A stretch of DNA of 64,000 bases, taken from assembly GCA_026936335.1 (NCBI GenBank), contig JAPMXV010000009.1:1-64000 (forward strand), written 5' to 3'. Below are positions 9,658 through 19,697 of this stretch, piece by piece. Each line of letters starts with the position of its first letter. Position 1 is the stretch's first letter. This stretch comes from Mantamonas sphyraenae. Its lineage: Eukaryota; CRuMs; Mantamonadidae. A model generated the notes under the pieces. The model saw only the letters and a program-made list of their open reading frames with translations, had not been told where the DNA came from and searched no databases. A program made the translations under genes and the position numbers.

Positions 9658-11212
9658 TCACTCTCTCAGAGTCGTTCTTGCCAACACCTGCGTCGAGCAA
9701 TGCACCGCGCCGTACATCGACGTCACTCCGGAAAAGTTCAAATAACGCACCGGTTTGTCAAACCCAGGCACCGCACGCAGCAGATCCTCCAGCTCCGGAT
9801 GGCACGCAAGGATCGTGTCGCCCAGATTCAAGCTGTTGATCAGGTACTCGCTCTGCTGTCGGTCGCTCACAAGCACAATGTGGTAGCCTTCCCCCTCCAG
9901 AAACTCGGAAAACTCCACCTCTCGGTTCAGCTCGTACTCGCCCGCGTCGTTCTTTACATACTCGTGCACAATACGCCGCTTCTCAGACTCTGGCCCCATC
10001 ACGCTCTCCAACGCGACCACCGTTGTCTCGCTCGCCACAGAAAACACCGTGTCCAGATGCATCCGGTCTTGCGAATGGTCCAGCTCGTCCACCACAGCAC
10101 ACACGCGCCGCGTCCCGAACGAGTCCGTGTCCATCAGGTACTGCACAGCCTCCATGTTTGTGCGCAGACCCACGCCAATCAGCGACACGTCTTCGTTCAG
10201 CGGGATAAAGTCTCCTCCCTCCAGCTTGCCCGGGTCGCTCACCGTCGCCACCACCGGGACGTTCAGCAGATCCAGCACGCACCGCACAAGTTCGGGCTCC
10301 GGGCTCCGCTGCGGCGAGTTCAGGTTCGCAATCACTGCCCCGCGCGCCGTCACAATCATCGGGTCTCGCTGAAACACCAGGTTGCCCAACGGGTGGTAGT
10401 GGATGCCCACCGTCTCCATGAACGTGTTCCTGTCCGCACGTCGCAACTGCACCGTCGGCTGCGTCAGCAGGATGTCCACCAGCTCGTCGTGCGTCTTTGT
10501 CCTCAGCGCCTCCTTCTTGTACTCGTCGCTGTGCCCCATTCTCCGTGTCAGCCTTCCCTCTGCACCTCCTCTCTCTCATCCCCACGGCCAACTCACCTCA
10601 AAAAGTACCGCGTCCGGTTGTCCAGCGTCTCCACGTCCTCCTCCGTCGTGTACTGCAGCGACGTCATGGCCAGCTTCTCCAGGTACACACGCCTGTCACG
10701 GTGTTCACTGCATCCGCGAACAAGCACCTGTTTCTCAATCGTGTTAGCGTCCGTTGTCATCCACGCGTCACCCCCGCCCGTTTTTCTCACTCACCTCCCG
10801 CAGCCGCACAACCTCCACCCCGCACTTGTTCAGCTCCTCCACAAGCATTCGGTGGTGCATTTGGCTCGTGTGTGCGCTCACACCCTGTCCACGTCCCGTC
10901 CCCGTCGTGTCAGCCACACGCATGTTTCCACACCCGCAAATGCACCAAACCCACCTGCTCATATAGGAAGCCGTTCGGGTGCAGCGACGACATGGACACC
11001 TCAAACGACGGCTCGTGCACAAGCACCATCAGTGCACGGTGGTTTTCGTCCGCCTGCACGTAGCCAGACTTGGCAATCAGCTTCCGGTTGTCCACCTGCA
11101 CATTTGCCCACAACGCCTGCTCCAACATCGACGCGAGCGACCCCAGCAGAGGAATCCGCTTGCACACATCCAACAGAAAGCGCAGAATCCAGCGCAGTGT
11201 CTTGCGAAGCAT
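9658..11212 (-). CDS. arcA: Arginine deiminase, four exons, with hydrophobic N-terminal extension
   Basis: Predicted to hydrolyse L-arginine to citrulline and ammonia. Model: exons 10955-11212, 10795-10884, 10597-10727 and 9658-10540, giving 453 residues. The introns are 70, 67 and 56 nt, with donors GTGGGT, GTGAGT and GTGAGT, and phases agree. Guanidino-modifying-enzyme landmarks are present: FQRDP (Asp), EGGDF, HLDTVF (catalytic His-Asp) and HCSTQVLAR near the C-terminus with the nucleophilic Cys. Typical arginine deiminases have a longer G-rich context before the Cys. The N-terminus MLRKTLRWILRFLL is hydrophobic and basic and could be a mitochondrial presequence or signal anchor. The enzyme is patchy in eukaryotes and common in bacteria, so ancient transfer is possible. 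It sits 53 bp downstream of the RalGAP-beta stop. Confidence 0.9.
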
Positions 11213-11265
11213 CGTGAAGGCTCTGTCTTTGTTTTCTCGAAAAACACTGCTCCCACTCCCGCACC

Positions 11266-14200
11266 TCACCCTTCCACTTCCACAACCTCCACCTCCTCCA
11301 CCTCCTTGTCCTCCTTGCCCTCCTCCTCTTCATCCTTTCCCTCCTCTTCCTCCGTCTCCTTGCCCTTCTTGCTCTTCTTTCCCTTTTTCTTCTTGCGCGC
11401 TCCCTTCTTCTTGGCCCCCTTGCCTCCGCCAACCACAGGGCCCTCCTCTCCATCCTTTGCCCTGCGTCCTCGTCGCTTCTTCTTGTTCTCCTTCGGCGCC
11501 TCGAACGGCGTAAAGAACTGCCGGTAAAAGTTGCCCATGCCCAGTCCCTCCATTTCGTTGCTTGCCACGAGCTTCAGCTGCTCGTTGCGCATCGGGTACG
11601 GACGGTACGCATGCGACTGCGGTCCTCCTTCGTCATCCACGTCCTCCAGCATGCGGCTGATGTTCACTGCCGTCTGGCGCACCAGCTTGCCCAGCACAGG
11701 CTCGCTCACAATCATCTCGTCGCGCAGCGGGCCCGGAAGGATCGTGTCCGGGGGCGCATCGCCGTTGAAGCGGATCTGGATGCGGTAGTGCGAGTTGGGC
11801 AGCGGACGGATGTAGATCAGGTACGTCAGGCACGTTGCGCTCAGTTGCAGCGGCAGGTCCCGCAGGTTCTCGTCCCAAATCACAAACACCGTGTCTGCGC
11901 TAAGCCGCTTCTCCTTCACCTCCAGCGATCCGTCGCCACCGTCCGACGGCATCAGCGTCGGCACGTGCCAGATCACCTCCGACTCAGGGTCCGCGTAGTA
12001 CGGCGCCACTTCTCCGCTTCCCGTGCGGTCCAGCTGGCCCATGAAGCCACTGTGCTCGCTCAGCTTCACCGGCCATCCAATCGAAGAAATGAACGCCGTG
12101 TACCGCTTGTCTCCACCCTCGTTCGCGAGCAGTGCCTGCATTGTGCGTTGCTCGTGCTTGCGCAGCAGCACGGTCACGCTGCGACGTTCGCGCTCCGTCA
12201 GCCTGTCCAGCAGCTTGATCGAGCGGAACAGCTTGCTGCTCTGTTCCAGCATCGTGCACTTGCTGCGTGCATCCGTGTTGATCACACCCAGGTGGTTCAG
12301 GAAGCGTCGCGTCTCCTCCAGCTTCGTCTGGTTCTCTGCCACGTACCTGCGCGTAGGCGGGTGTGCCGGCGCAACGTAGTTCATCGGGTTCGGCAGCTCC
12401 GTCTCCTGTCGCTTCTGCTCCACCGTGTGGTTGGCAATCAGCGCCACAAAGCCCTTGTGGAACATGCCCATCTCTCCCTTCAGGTGCGACTCCGAAAGCG
12501 TGTTGTTCATGAACGACGCCGGCTCCGCCGCTGCCACGTTGATCTCGTCCAACAGCGCCTTGGTGCTTGCACGGTCTCGCTTCGACGGTGCCTCTCCACC
12601 ACGCTGCTCACGCGCCTCCTTGCGAGCTGCCCGCTTCGCCGCACGATCCTTCTTGCGTGCTGCGCGCTTTGCCGCACGCGCATCCTCCCTCGACATCCCG
12701 TCCTCGTCGCCCACGCCTGCTGCGTCCTCGTCCTCGTCCTCCTCGTCCTCGTTCTCCTCCTCCTCGTCCGGGTTCGCATCCGCGCTCTCTGGGTTCGTCT
12801 CCTCTCCGTCGTCCACCGCATCCTCCTGCGGATCTGCCTCCACCTCCAGCTCCTCGGCTGCCTCTGCCTCTGCCGCCGCCGCTGCTTCTGCCTCTGCCTT
12901 GGCCTTGTGAGCTGCCACGGCTTCCTCCGCTTCCGCCTCCGCCTCGGCAATCATGCGCTCCTCCTCGGTCATCGCCTCCCATGCCTTGGCCCTCGCCTCC
13001 GCCTCTGCCTGCGCCTTTTGCGCCGCAGCCTCCTCCTCCTCCTTGGCCTTTTGAGCCGCCGCCTCTGCTTCCTCTTTGGCCTTTTGTGCCGCCGCCGCCG
13101 CCTCCGCCTCGGCTTCCGCCTTGGCAATGGCGGCTGCCTCTGCGGCTGCTTCGGCCTCGGCTTCCAGACGCATCTTTTCCATCAACGCGTCCTGTGCCTC
13201 CTTCTCCGCACGAGCCTGCCGTTCTGCCTCCTCGGCCGCGGCCTTCATCTCGGCTTCCTTCTCAGCAAGCAGGATCTGCTGCGCAAACGGGTGCGTCTCG
13301 CGGTCGATCTCTCGCTTCTCACGCGGGTTCAGCGGCGAATGCTGCTCCTGGAACTCCCACATGTACTTGCCCGTCACGTCGCGGATCAGGCAGGTCACGT
13401 ACCCAGAGTTCGCAAAGTCGTGGTGGCGTTCAATCACAGACAGCACCGTGGTGTTGTTGATGATGAACGTTGCCTTGTACTGCTCCGGGTTGCTGCGGAA
13501 CGCAAAGTCGTCCACCGAGTTGAACACGTCGTCTTCGTTGTTCGGCGTGCTCAGGATGTCCGGGCCGTGCGGACGCGGGTAGTAGCCGCACACGTTCATG
13601 ATGGCGCCCATCAGCTCGTTGGCCGCCTGGTGCACAACCTGCACGTTGCCCTGTTCCTTCATCGTCACCGTCGTCATGCGCTTCGTTGACATGCTGCGGC
13701 CCGTGCCCATCACCGACGGCACGCGCTTCACAGCCGTCTTTGCGTTGTTGCGTCCCACGCGGCTGACGTCGTCGCTCGCAGCCTGAAGCGACATGGCCTG
13801 CACCATGTTTGCCACCAGCGGCTCCATGATCACGTTGTCGCTCAGGATGTCGTACGCAGGGATGATCCACGCCTGGATGCAGTTCAGGCACGCCGCCAGC
13901 AGGCGGTGCGACACGCTTTCATACTTGGCCAGGTTCGCCTCCAGGAAGCTGTTCAGCGAAATCAGCATGTGGCGCACCACGCCTTCGCGCTCAGGCATGT
14001 CCTGGTAGATCTCTGCCAGGCCCTTGAGACAGCTCACTGCGCACAGCGACACCTCCACGGGGATCGACGACTTGCCCAGAATCCACTCGTGCACCTGCGA
14101 GACAAAGCGCGACGCCGTGTCGCCTGCCGTCGTCTCGTCTGCGTAGATGTACACGTACAACGTCCACAGGATCATCGTCAGGTTCTGTGCGTCACGCTCC

Positions 14201-16008
14201 GTGGTCAACGCCTCCAGCAGCATGTCCACAAGGTAGGGCTTGATCTCTGAAAACGTGCGCAGATCGTTCGCGTCCTTGGAGTCCATGGCCCGCAGCTGCG
14301 TCAGCGAGCGGAAGATGCTGTTGTTCTGCGAGTTGAGAGTGTCCACATACTCCACAGCCAGCGACTGGCACGGCAGGCCGTCCAGCAGCTGCGGCAGACA
14401 CAGGATCGAACCCAGAATCGTGATGCACGCTGCGCGCAGCTCTGCAAACGCCATCGGGATGGCAAACGGAGGCTGGTTGCTCGACAGCACCTCGTGGATC
14501 ACTTGCAGAAACACAGGCAGCACCGTGGACAGGCCCGTCAGGTTCGTGGCAAACAGTCGGTCGCAGTTTGTCAGAATGTGGCACTTGACGTAGCCGTTGT
14601 CAGCGCGCAGGCCAGACGTCAGGCCACGGTAGAACCGAGCCAGGTAGCTGCCGTGGAACTCTGCTCCGCCCTGCACCGAAAAGATGCGGCACAGCGCGCC
14701 AAACGCCTCAGCGTGGCCGTGTTCAAAGTCCTGCCGAGATTGGAAGGCTGCCTCAAACAACCACTCGCCAAAGATGTCCAACAGCGTGTTACCAGACGGC
14801 GGCAGCGGCGTCACGTGCGTCTTTTTCTGTGAATGTGCATGGTCGCGTGCGTTTGCATCGTGTCTGTGTGTCAATGGACCCTGCTGCAAGGCGGGTGCGC
14901 GCCAACGCGATTTCCCTCCCTTTCGCCACGTACCGACTTGCGCAGACCAACAGACATCAGGTAGTCCACCAGCGTGGCAATCCCCTCCATGGCCGTCTTG
15001 TAGATCTCTGGATCGTTGGTAAACAGGTTCGGGTTGCCAATGATATCTGTGGGAGGCGCAAGCGAGCGTTTGGGAGGCGGGGGCGAGAAAAACGACGGCG
15101 TCAGCGAAAATCCCAGAGCTGCGTTCTTTGACCCGCGTCGTTGCGGCGTGGGCCCGTGGCAGCATTCACGTACGCAGGAAGCGGTGCCAGGCAAAGTAGC
15201 AGTAGTCGTCGTCAATACTGATCTTGGATCCGACGTCGCTGGAGATCTTGATGGTCAACGTGCCCTCGCTGGGGCCGTAGAGGATGCGAGCGACACGCTT
15301 GGAGAGCGCCATGGTCGTTGCGTTCCACTGCTCGATGGGCGGCAGCCGTGCACCCCAGTTCGCATACAGGCTGCTCAGCTGGTCCCACAACTCGGGCTCC
15401 TTGGTGCCCGAACGCAGCCACAAGTCGATCAGAACACGCAGCAGCACGGGGCAAAGGTCGTTGGCAAAGCGGGCATTCGCCGACACGCGCACAATGTAGT
15501 CCGTCGAACTCAGCAGCACACGCAGCAGCACCTTGAACGTCTTCTTCGACATCATCTTGGACGACTCGCGCGCAAAGTACTCGATGTTCTGCAGCACACG
15601 CGTGCACAATTCCACGTGACGCCGCTCCTCTTCGTCGTTTGCGTATTGCCGGTCGGCAAACAGCAGCGAAAAGTGGCGGAACATCTCTGCCATGAAGAAC
15701 TGGAAGTTCTCACGCATCGGTTCCGGACGCGTGAAGCTCGACTGCAGCCAGTTCCAGTAAATGTCGATGGCCTTGGCAATCGTATCAAAGTCGCTGATCG
15801 GCAGCGAAAAGCTCTGCCCAATGATCTCAAACGTCCACTTGACGTGGTCCTCCGAATGCAGCACCTTTTCCGAGGATGGCTTGTCCAGAAAGTAGCTCAC
15901 CACCTCGTTCACCAGAGCACGCTTCACCGGCAGCGGAAAGTCCCGCAGCACATTGGTGTCCATCCTTTCCTCCAGCAACCCGATCGTTGCCGCGTGGTCA
16001 AGAAACAT
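11266..16008 (-). CDS. RALGAPB: Ral GTPase-activating protein subunit beta
   Basis: About 1,502 residues from three exons: 15174-16008, 14934-15046 and 11266-14826, with introns of 127 and 107 nt, both using GTACGT donors. In animals RalGAP-beta pairs with a catalytic alpha subunit to stimulate GTP hydrolysis on RalA/B. The exon-1 to exon-2 junction recreates RFLHIIGNP, and the following LxDIFGEWLFEAAF, EAFGALCRIF and LARFYRGL blocks match the family in order. The C-terminal Rap/RalGAP-type domain shows VFVIWDEN, IYIRPLPNSHYRIQI and LVRQTAVNISRML. A lineage-specific insert of Ala/Glu-rich coiled coil and acidic residues (about 12,600-13,250) separates the halves. The tail is Lys- then Glu-rich. 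ATG 16008 aligns with the animal start; an upstream exon near 16,095-16,165 could splice in phase. Confidence 0.9.
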
Positions 16009-16241
16009 GCTGCACACGCACACCCAAGTCTCTGTCAGCCACCCTGTCCCAACGACCCTTCTCGCTGTGTTTGCTCCTCCCTCACCTTGTTGGCTTGGTT
16101 TGTCTTTCGTTGGATCGAGCGGCGCCCACGAATGCGCTTCTCCTGGCCATTGTCTGCATCATGCTCCTTGCCAGCCGATTCTACACTACAGTGAGTGTGC
16201 ACGAGTCAATGAATTTCTGTGCGGCTGCCCACTCCCCTCTC

Positions 16242-19200
16242 TCAAACCCTGTCCAGCTCCACCACCTCCACCCGCGCATCTTCCAGCGCCTCCTGCTTCC
16301 TCTGCAACTCGGCCGCCTCCTTCTTCTTCTCCCATCGCAGTCGCATCCACATACACAATCCGCCCACCAGCACCATCACCGGTTCGACAACCAGATGCAC
16401 TGTTGTGGGCGTCGCGTCGAAACGATCGTTGATCACCACCACCACAATCGCCATCACGTTTGTCCACACCACACCAAACAACAAAGCACCCCGTGAACTG
16501 TTCACACGGAGGTCGTGGAAAGGTGGCCACAGCACCGTGCACACGTAAACCACCAGCGACGAAACCAGCAGAGCGGACGCAAGCAACGACGGAACTGACA
16601 CCAAAAACATCGCCGTCAGCAGCATCAGCACCTTGATCAGCAGGAATGCACGTGCAAACTTGACGCTGCGCCTGCTGAACAGGTGCACCTTTCGCGTTTC
16701 TGGCTTGTCAAACTTCCACGTCCACGGAAAGTACACAGCAACCTTGTTCAGGTCGCCTCCCACGCCTGCTAGGCGCACCATCAGTGCCAAGAACGGCGCC
16801 ATTGTCGCCATGGACATGACAATCATGGCCACATGCTCTCCCGAGCCACACACAAGCCGCGCGGTTGCACAATCAAGCGGCGTCAGCAGGATGCGCATCA
16901 CAGGAATGAACCCAGGGCCGGCCATCAGCCAGCACATCAACCAAGTCAGCAGCCACAGCTTTGCATACACGCTCGAGTTGCTCTTTTTCGATGCAACGCG
17001 CTTCGCATTCAGAAACAGCGCCAGCGTCGCAACGACACACGCCCACACGGCCCAGAAAAGCGCACTGAAACTCAGCGACCCAAAGTCAAAGTCGAATTGG
17101 AACGTCTTTGTCTCTTGCGCAGGGTGGTCCTCTTGGAAGGGCAGGTCGGCCGAAAACGCAAACGACGTCAGCTGCAGAAAGTCCACCAACAGCGCCACTA
17201 CGCCCAGCGCCTCCTGGATCTTGGGCACAAGTAGACCCTTGAGACGTGCGGCCGTGTTGCCGTACACCCTTCGGATCACCCCATCGTCTATGTTCCACCC
17301 TCGCAGCGTCGTGTCTCGCGATCCGCTGATCACCAGACCGTCGTGCACGCAGAGTGCGTTGATCCAGTCTCCGTGGCCCTCAATGTCCCACTTGGCCGTT
17401 CCTGTGCGGTAGTCCCACGCCCGCACGCTCTTGTCCTTCCCCGCGCTGAACAACACGCCGTGTTCGGCGTCCACAACGATGCTGCGCACTGTGTTTGTGT
17501 GCCCCTCACCGACAAACATGCACTTGCCAGTCAACGTATCCCACACTCGCACAGTCTTGTCTCGGCTGCCTGTGAACAGCAGGCCGTCCTGGGCATGGAT
17601 TGAGTTGATCCAGTCCTTGTGGCCAACAAACTCCTGGTTCACCTGTCCCCCCTTGGTCCACATCACCGCTTTCTTGTCTGCCCCTGCGCTGTACACTGCC
17701 TTGCCGTCGCTGCACAAATGCAGCACATAGTTGCTGTGTTGCGACAGCACACGCACGCGCTCCAGTGGCTGCAGCTGCAACACGTGGATGTTGTTGTCCG
17801 AGCACGCCAGCCACACCTCGTCGTCCACAATCAGCATCTCATTGATCTCCACCGGCGCTTCCACAACCCGCATGCTGTGCTTGTTTGTCGGGCTATCAAA
17901 CGTGTGCACCTGGTTGTCCTTTGCGCACGCCACAATCAACCCTTTGAACAGTCCGACTCCCGTCACCCCTGCGCCACACTCGTACACACCAAGGTTCTCG
18001 CCGCTGTCCAGGTCCCAGTGGCATACACTGCCGTCGTCGCTGCCAGTTAGCAGCTGCCTGTGAGGCAGTACCGCCATGCAGTACACCAGCGACGTGTGAT
18101 ACCTCAGCGTGTGCACAAGCGTCGACGTCTGTGCTTCCCACACACGCGTGTCTCCGTCGCGCGAGCACGAGATCATCAACTCGTCGCATGTCGCCACCTT
18201 CCAAATGGCGTCCGTGTGCTGATCTCCAGGACCCTTGTCCTCCTCCTCCTCCTCCGCCTCCTCCTCTTCGTCGTTGGCCTTGCAGCAGGCCAACCACCCC
18301 GATCCACCGCCCCGATCCACTGTGACTCCCTCCTCGCATTCCACGTACCGTTGCACAGCTGCCTCAAACACCTCCTCGACTCCCGTCCCGTTCTTGGCCG
18401 ATGTCGAAACAAACGGTGCCTCGTAAGCGTTGGCCACGTCTCGTGCCTCCTGCGGCATGATCTGCCAATGGTGCTCGTCCAGATCGTCCTTGGTCAGCAC
18501 CACAACCAGCGGGAGTTCACTCGCCTCTTGGTCGCGCGTCCGGCACGCAGAAGAAACAAACGAGTCCACTTCGTCCATGCTGCTTCGAGATCCAAGCGAG
18601 AAGCACAGCACCAACACATCTGCTTCGCGAATGTAGTTGTCCTTCATGGTGGAGAACTCCTCCTGTCCTGCCGTGTCCAGGATGTCCATCACAACCTCGT
18701 GCCCGTCATAGCTCAAGTGTTTCGTGTAGGTGTCCTCGATGGTGGGGTCGTACTCAGCTACAAAGTGGTTGTGGATGTACTGCACAACCAACGCCGACTT
18801 GCCCACCCCGCCTCCTCCCAGCACCACAACCTTGAGTCGTCGCCCTTTCAGCGCAGCCAATGCGCTGTGGCTTGAGGAATGCGACTCATTGTCCGTCTGC
18901 TCGTCCTCGTCCGTACCGTCGCGTTGGCAGCACGAAAACACCCCTGCGCCTCCTTGCGTCGCCTGCACGGCTGCCTTGCCCTCGCTGTGCTCACGGTACA
19001 CTCGCACGCACATGGCAAACACCTCGTCGACGTTGTGACTGCCCTTTGCAGACGTACTGACAAATGGAAACCCGCGCGACGTCGCAAAGTCCTTCCCCTC
19101 CGCCGCTGCCACCTCGTGCTGTGCCTTGTCCACATCATCCCGTGTCTGTGCAATCACCACGGGCAGTTCACTCATCTCATCCGCTTCACGCACCCGCATG

Positions 19201-19508
19201 GCGCCCTCCAAGAACGTCTCCAGCGACTCAAAACTCTGGCGCCCGTCCGCTGCGTAGCACATCAACAGGACGTGCGCCTCTCGCGTGTACATGTCCTTCA
19301 TCGCAGAAAATTCTTCCTGGCCCGCCGAGTCCAGAATGCCCAGGGTGCTTGTGGTTCCGTCCACAATGGCCGTCTTTCGATACCAATCTTCAATGGTCGG
19401 ATCGTACTCCTCCACCCACTGGCCGTGCACGTAGCGGATAACCAAAGAAGACTTTCCGACGCCTCCGTCTCCCAGCACCACCACACGAATGGTCCCTTCG
19501 TCGTCCAT
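16242..19508 (-). CDS. Fusion protein: two Ras-like GTPases, WD40 repeats and multipass membrane domain
   Basis: A single-exon ORF of 1,088 residues. Residues 5-172 and 224-392 are two complete Ras-like G domains. Domain 1 has GDGGVGKSS, YDPTIEDWY, DSAGQEEF and TSAKG; domain 2 has GGGGVGKSA, YDPTIEDTY, DTAGQEEF and TSAKNG. Both keep the switch-II Gln. The G4 motif is altered: TRDD and TKDD in place of NKxD. Each G domain is followed by a cysteine pair (FSCCQ at 193-194, LACCK at 408-409). Residues about 430-742 form a WD40 propeller (repeated GHxDWIN and GSRDKTVRVWD). From about 765 to 1045 are several hydrophobic helices, beginning LLVDFLQLTSFAFSADLPF, which recall the TRP-like/polytopic domains of protist surface proteins. 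A short coiled coil ends the chain. ATG 19508 has a good CAAGATGG context; ATG 19586 is an alternative. It is likely membrane-bound with cytosolic GTPases. Confidence 0.9.
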   Translation of the reverse strand: MDDEGTIRVVVLGDGGVGKSSLVIRYVHGQWVEEYDPTIEDWYRKTAIVDGTTSTLGILDSAGQEEFSAMKDMYTREAHVLLMCYAADGRQSFESLETFLEGAMRVREADEMSELPVVIAQTRDDVDKAQHEVAAAEGKDFATSRGFPFVSTSAKGSHNVDEVFAMCVRVYREHSEGKAAVQATQGGAGVFSCCQRDGTDEDEQTDNESHSSSHSALAALKGRRLKVVVLGGGGVGKSALVVQYIHNHFVAEYDPTIEDTYTKHLSYDGHEVVMDILDTAGQEEFSTMKDNYIREADVLVLCFSLGSRSSMDEVDSFVSSACRTRDQEASELPLVVVLTKDDLDEHHWQIMPQEARDVANAYEAPFVSTSAKNGTGVEEVFEAAVQRYVECEEGVTVDRGGGSGWLACCKANDEEEEAEEEEEDKGPGDQHTDAIWKVATCDELMISCSRDGDTRVWEAQTSTLVHTLRYHTSLVYCMAVLPHRQLLTGSDDGSVCHWDLDSGENLGVYECGAGVTGVGLFKGLIVACAKDNQVHTFDSPTNKHSMRVVEAPVEINEMLIVDDEVWLACSDNNIHVLQLQPLERVRVLSQHSNYVLHLCSDGKAVYSAGADKKAVMWTKGGQVNQEFVGHKDWINSIHAQDGLLFTGSRDKTVRVWDTLTGKCMFVGEGHTNTVRSIVVDAEHGVLFSAGKDKSVRAWDYRTGTAKWDIEGHGDWINALCVHDGLVISGSRDTTLRGWNIDDGVIRRVYGNTAARLKGLLVPKIQEALGVVALLVDFLQLTSFAFSADLPFQEDHPAQETKTFQFDFDFGSLSFSALFWAVWACVVATLALFLNAKRVASKKSNSSVYAKLWLLTWLMCWLMAGPGFIPVMRILLTPLDCATARLVCGSGEHVAMIVMSMATMAPFLALMVRLAGVGGDLNKVAVYFPWTWKFDKPETRKVHLFSRRSVKFARAFLLIKVLMLLTAMFLVSVPSLLASALLVSSLVVYVCTVLWPPFHDLRVNSSRGALLFGVVWTNVMAIVVVVINDRFDATPTTVHLVVEPVMVLVGGLCMWMRLRWEKKKEAAELQRKQEALEDARVEVVELDRV

Positions 19509-19697
19509 CTTGGAAGCTTGGGTTGGCTTGGCTGCTGCATCCGTGCGTCGTCGAACAGGAACAGGCCTGGAATTCCCTGGTCTCATCCACACCCCTCCCG
19601 CTCAACTTCTTGGTCTCCCCTCAACCTTCCTTTCCATCTCTTTCCGTTTTGCCCTCCTCCACCCTCCCGCCATCCCATCCAACCAAAATCAAGCATC

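Noticed and set aside
7945-11217. Open plus-strand frame of about 1,090 codons opposite three minus-strand genes
   Set aside because: Its product is rich in His, Arg and Leu with no domain, and it overlies the secreted protein and arginine deiminase exons. It is a shadow produced by GC-rich codon use.
16095-16165. Additional first exon for RalGAP-beta
   Set aside because: It can splice in phase (AAG then GTGAGG donor), but the ATG at 16008 already aligns with the animal start, so I noted it only as an alternative.
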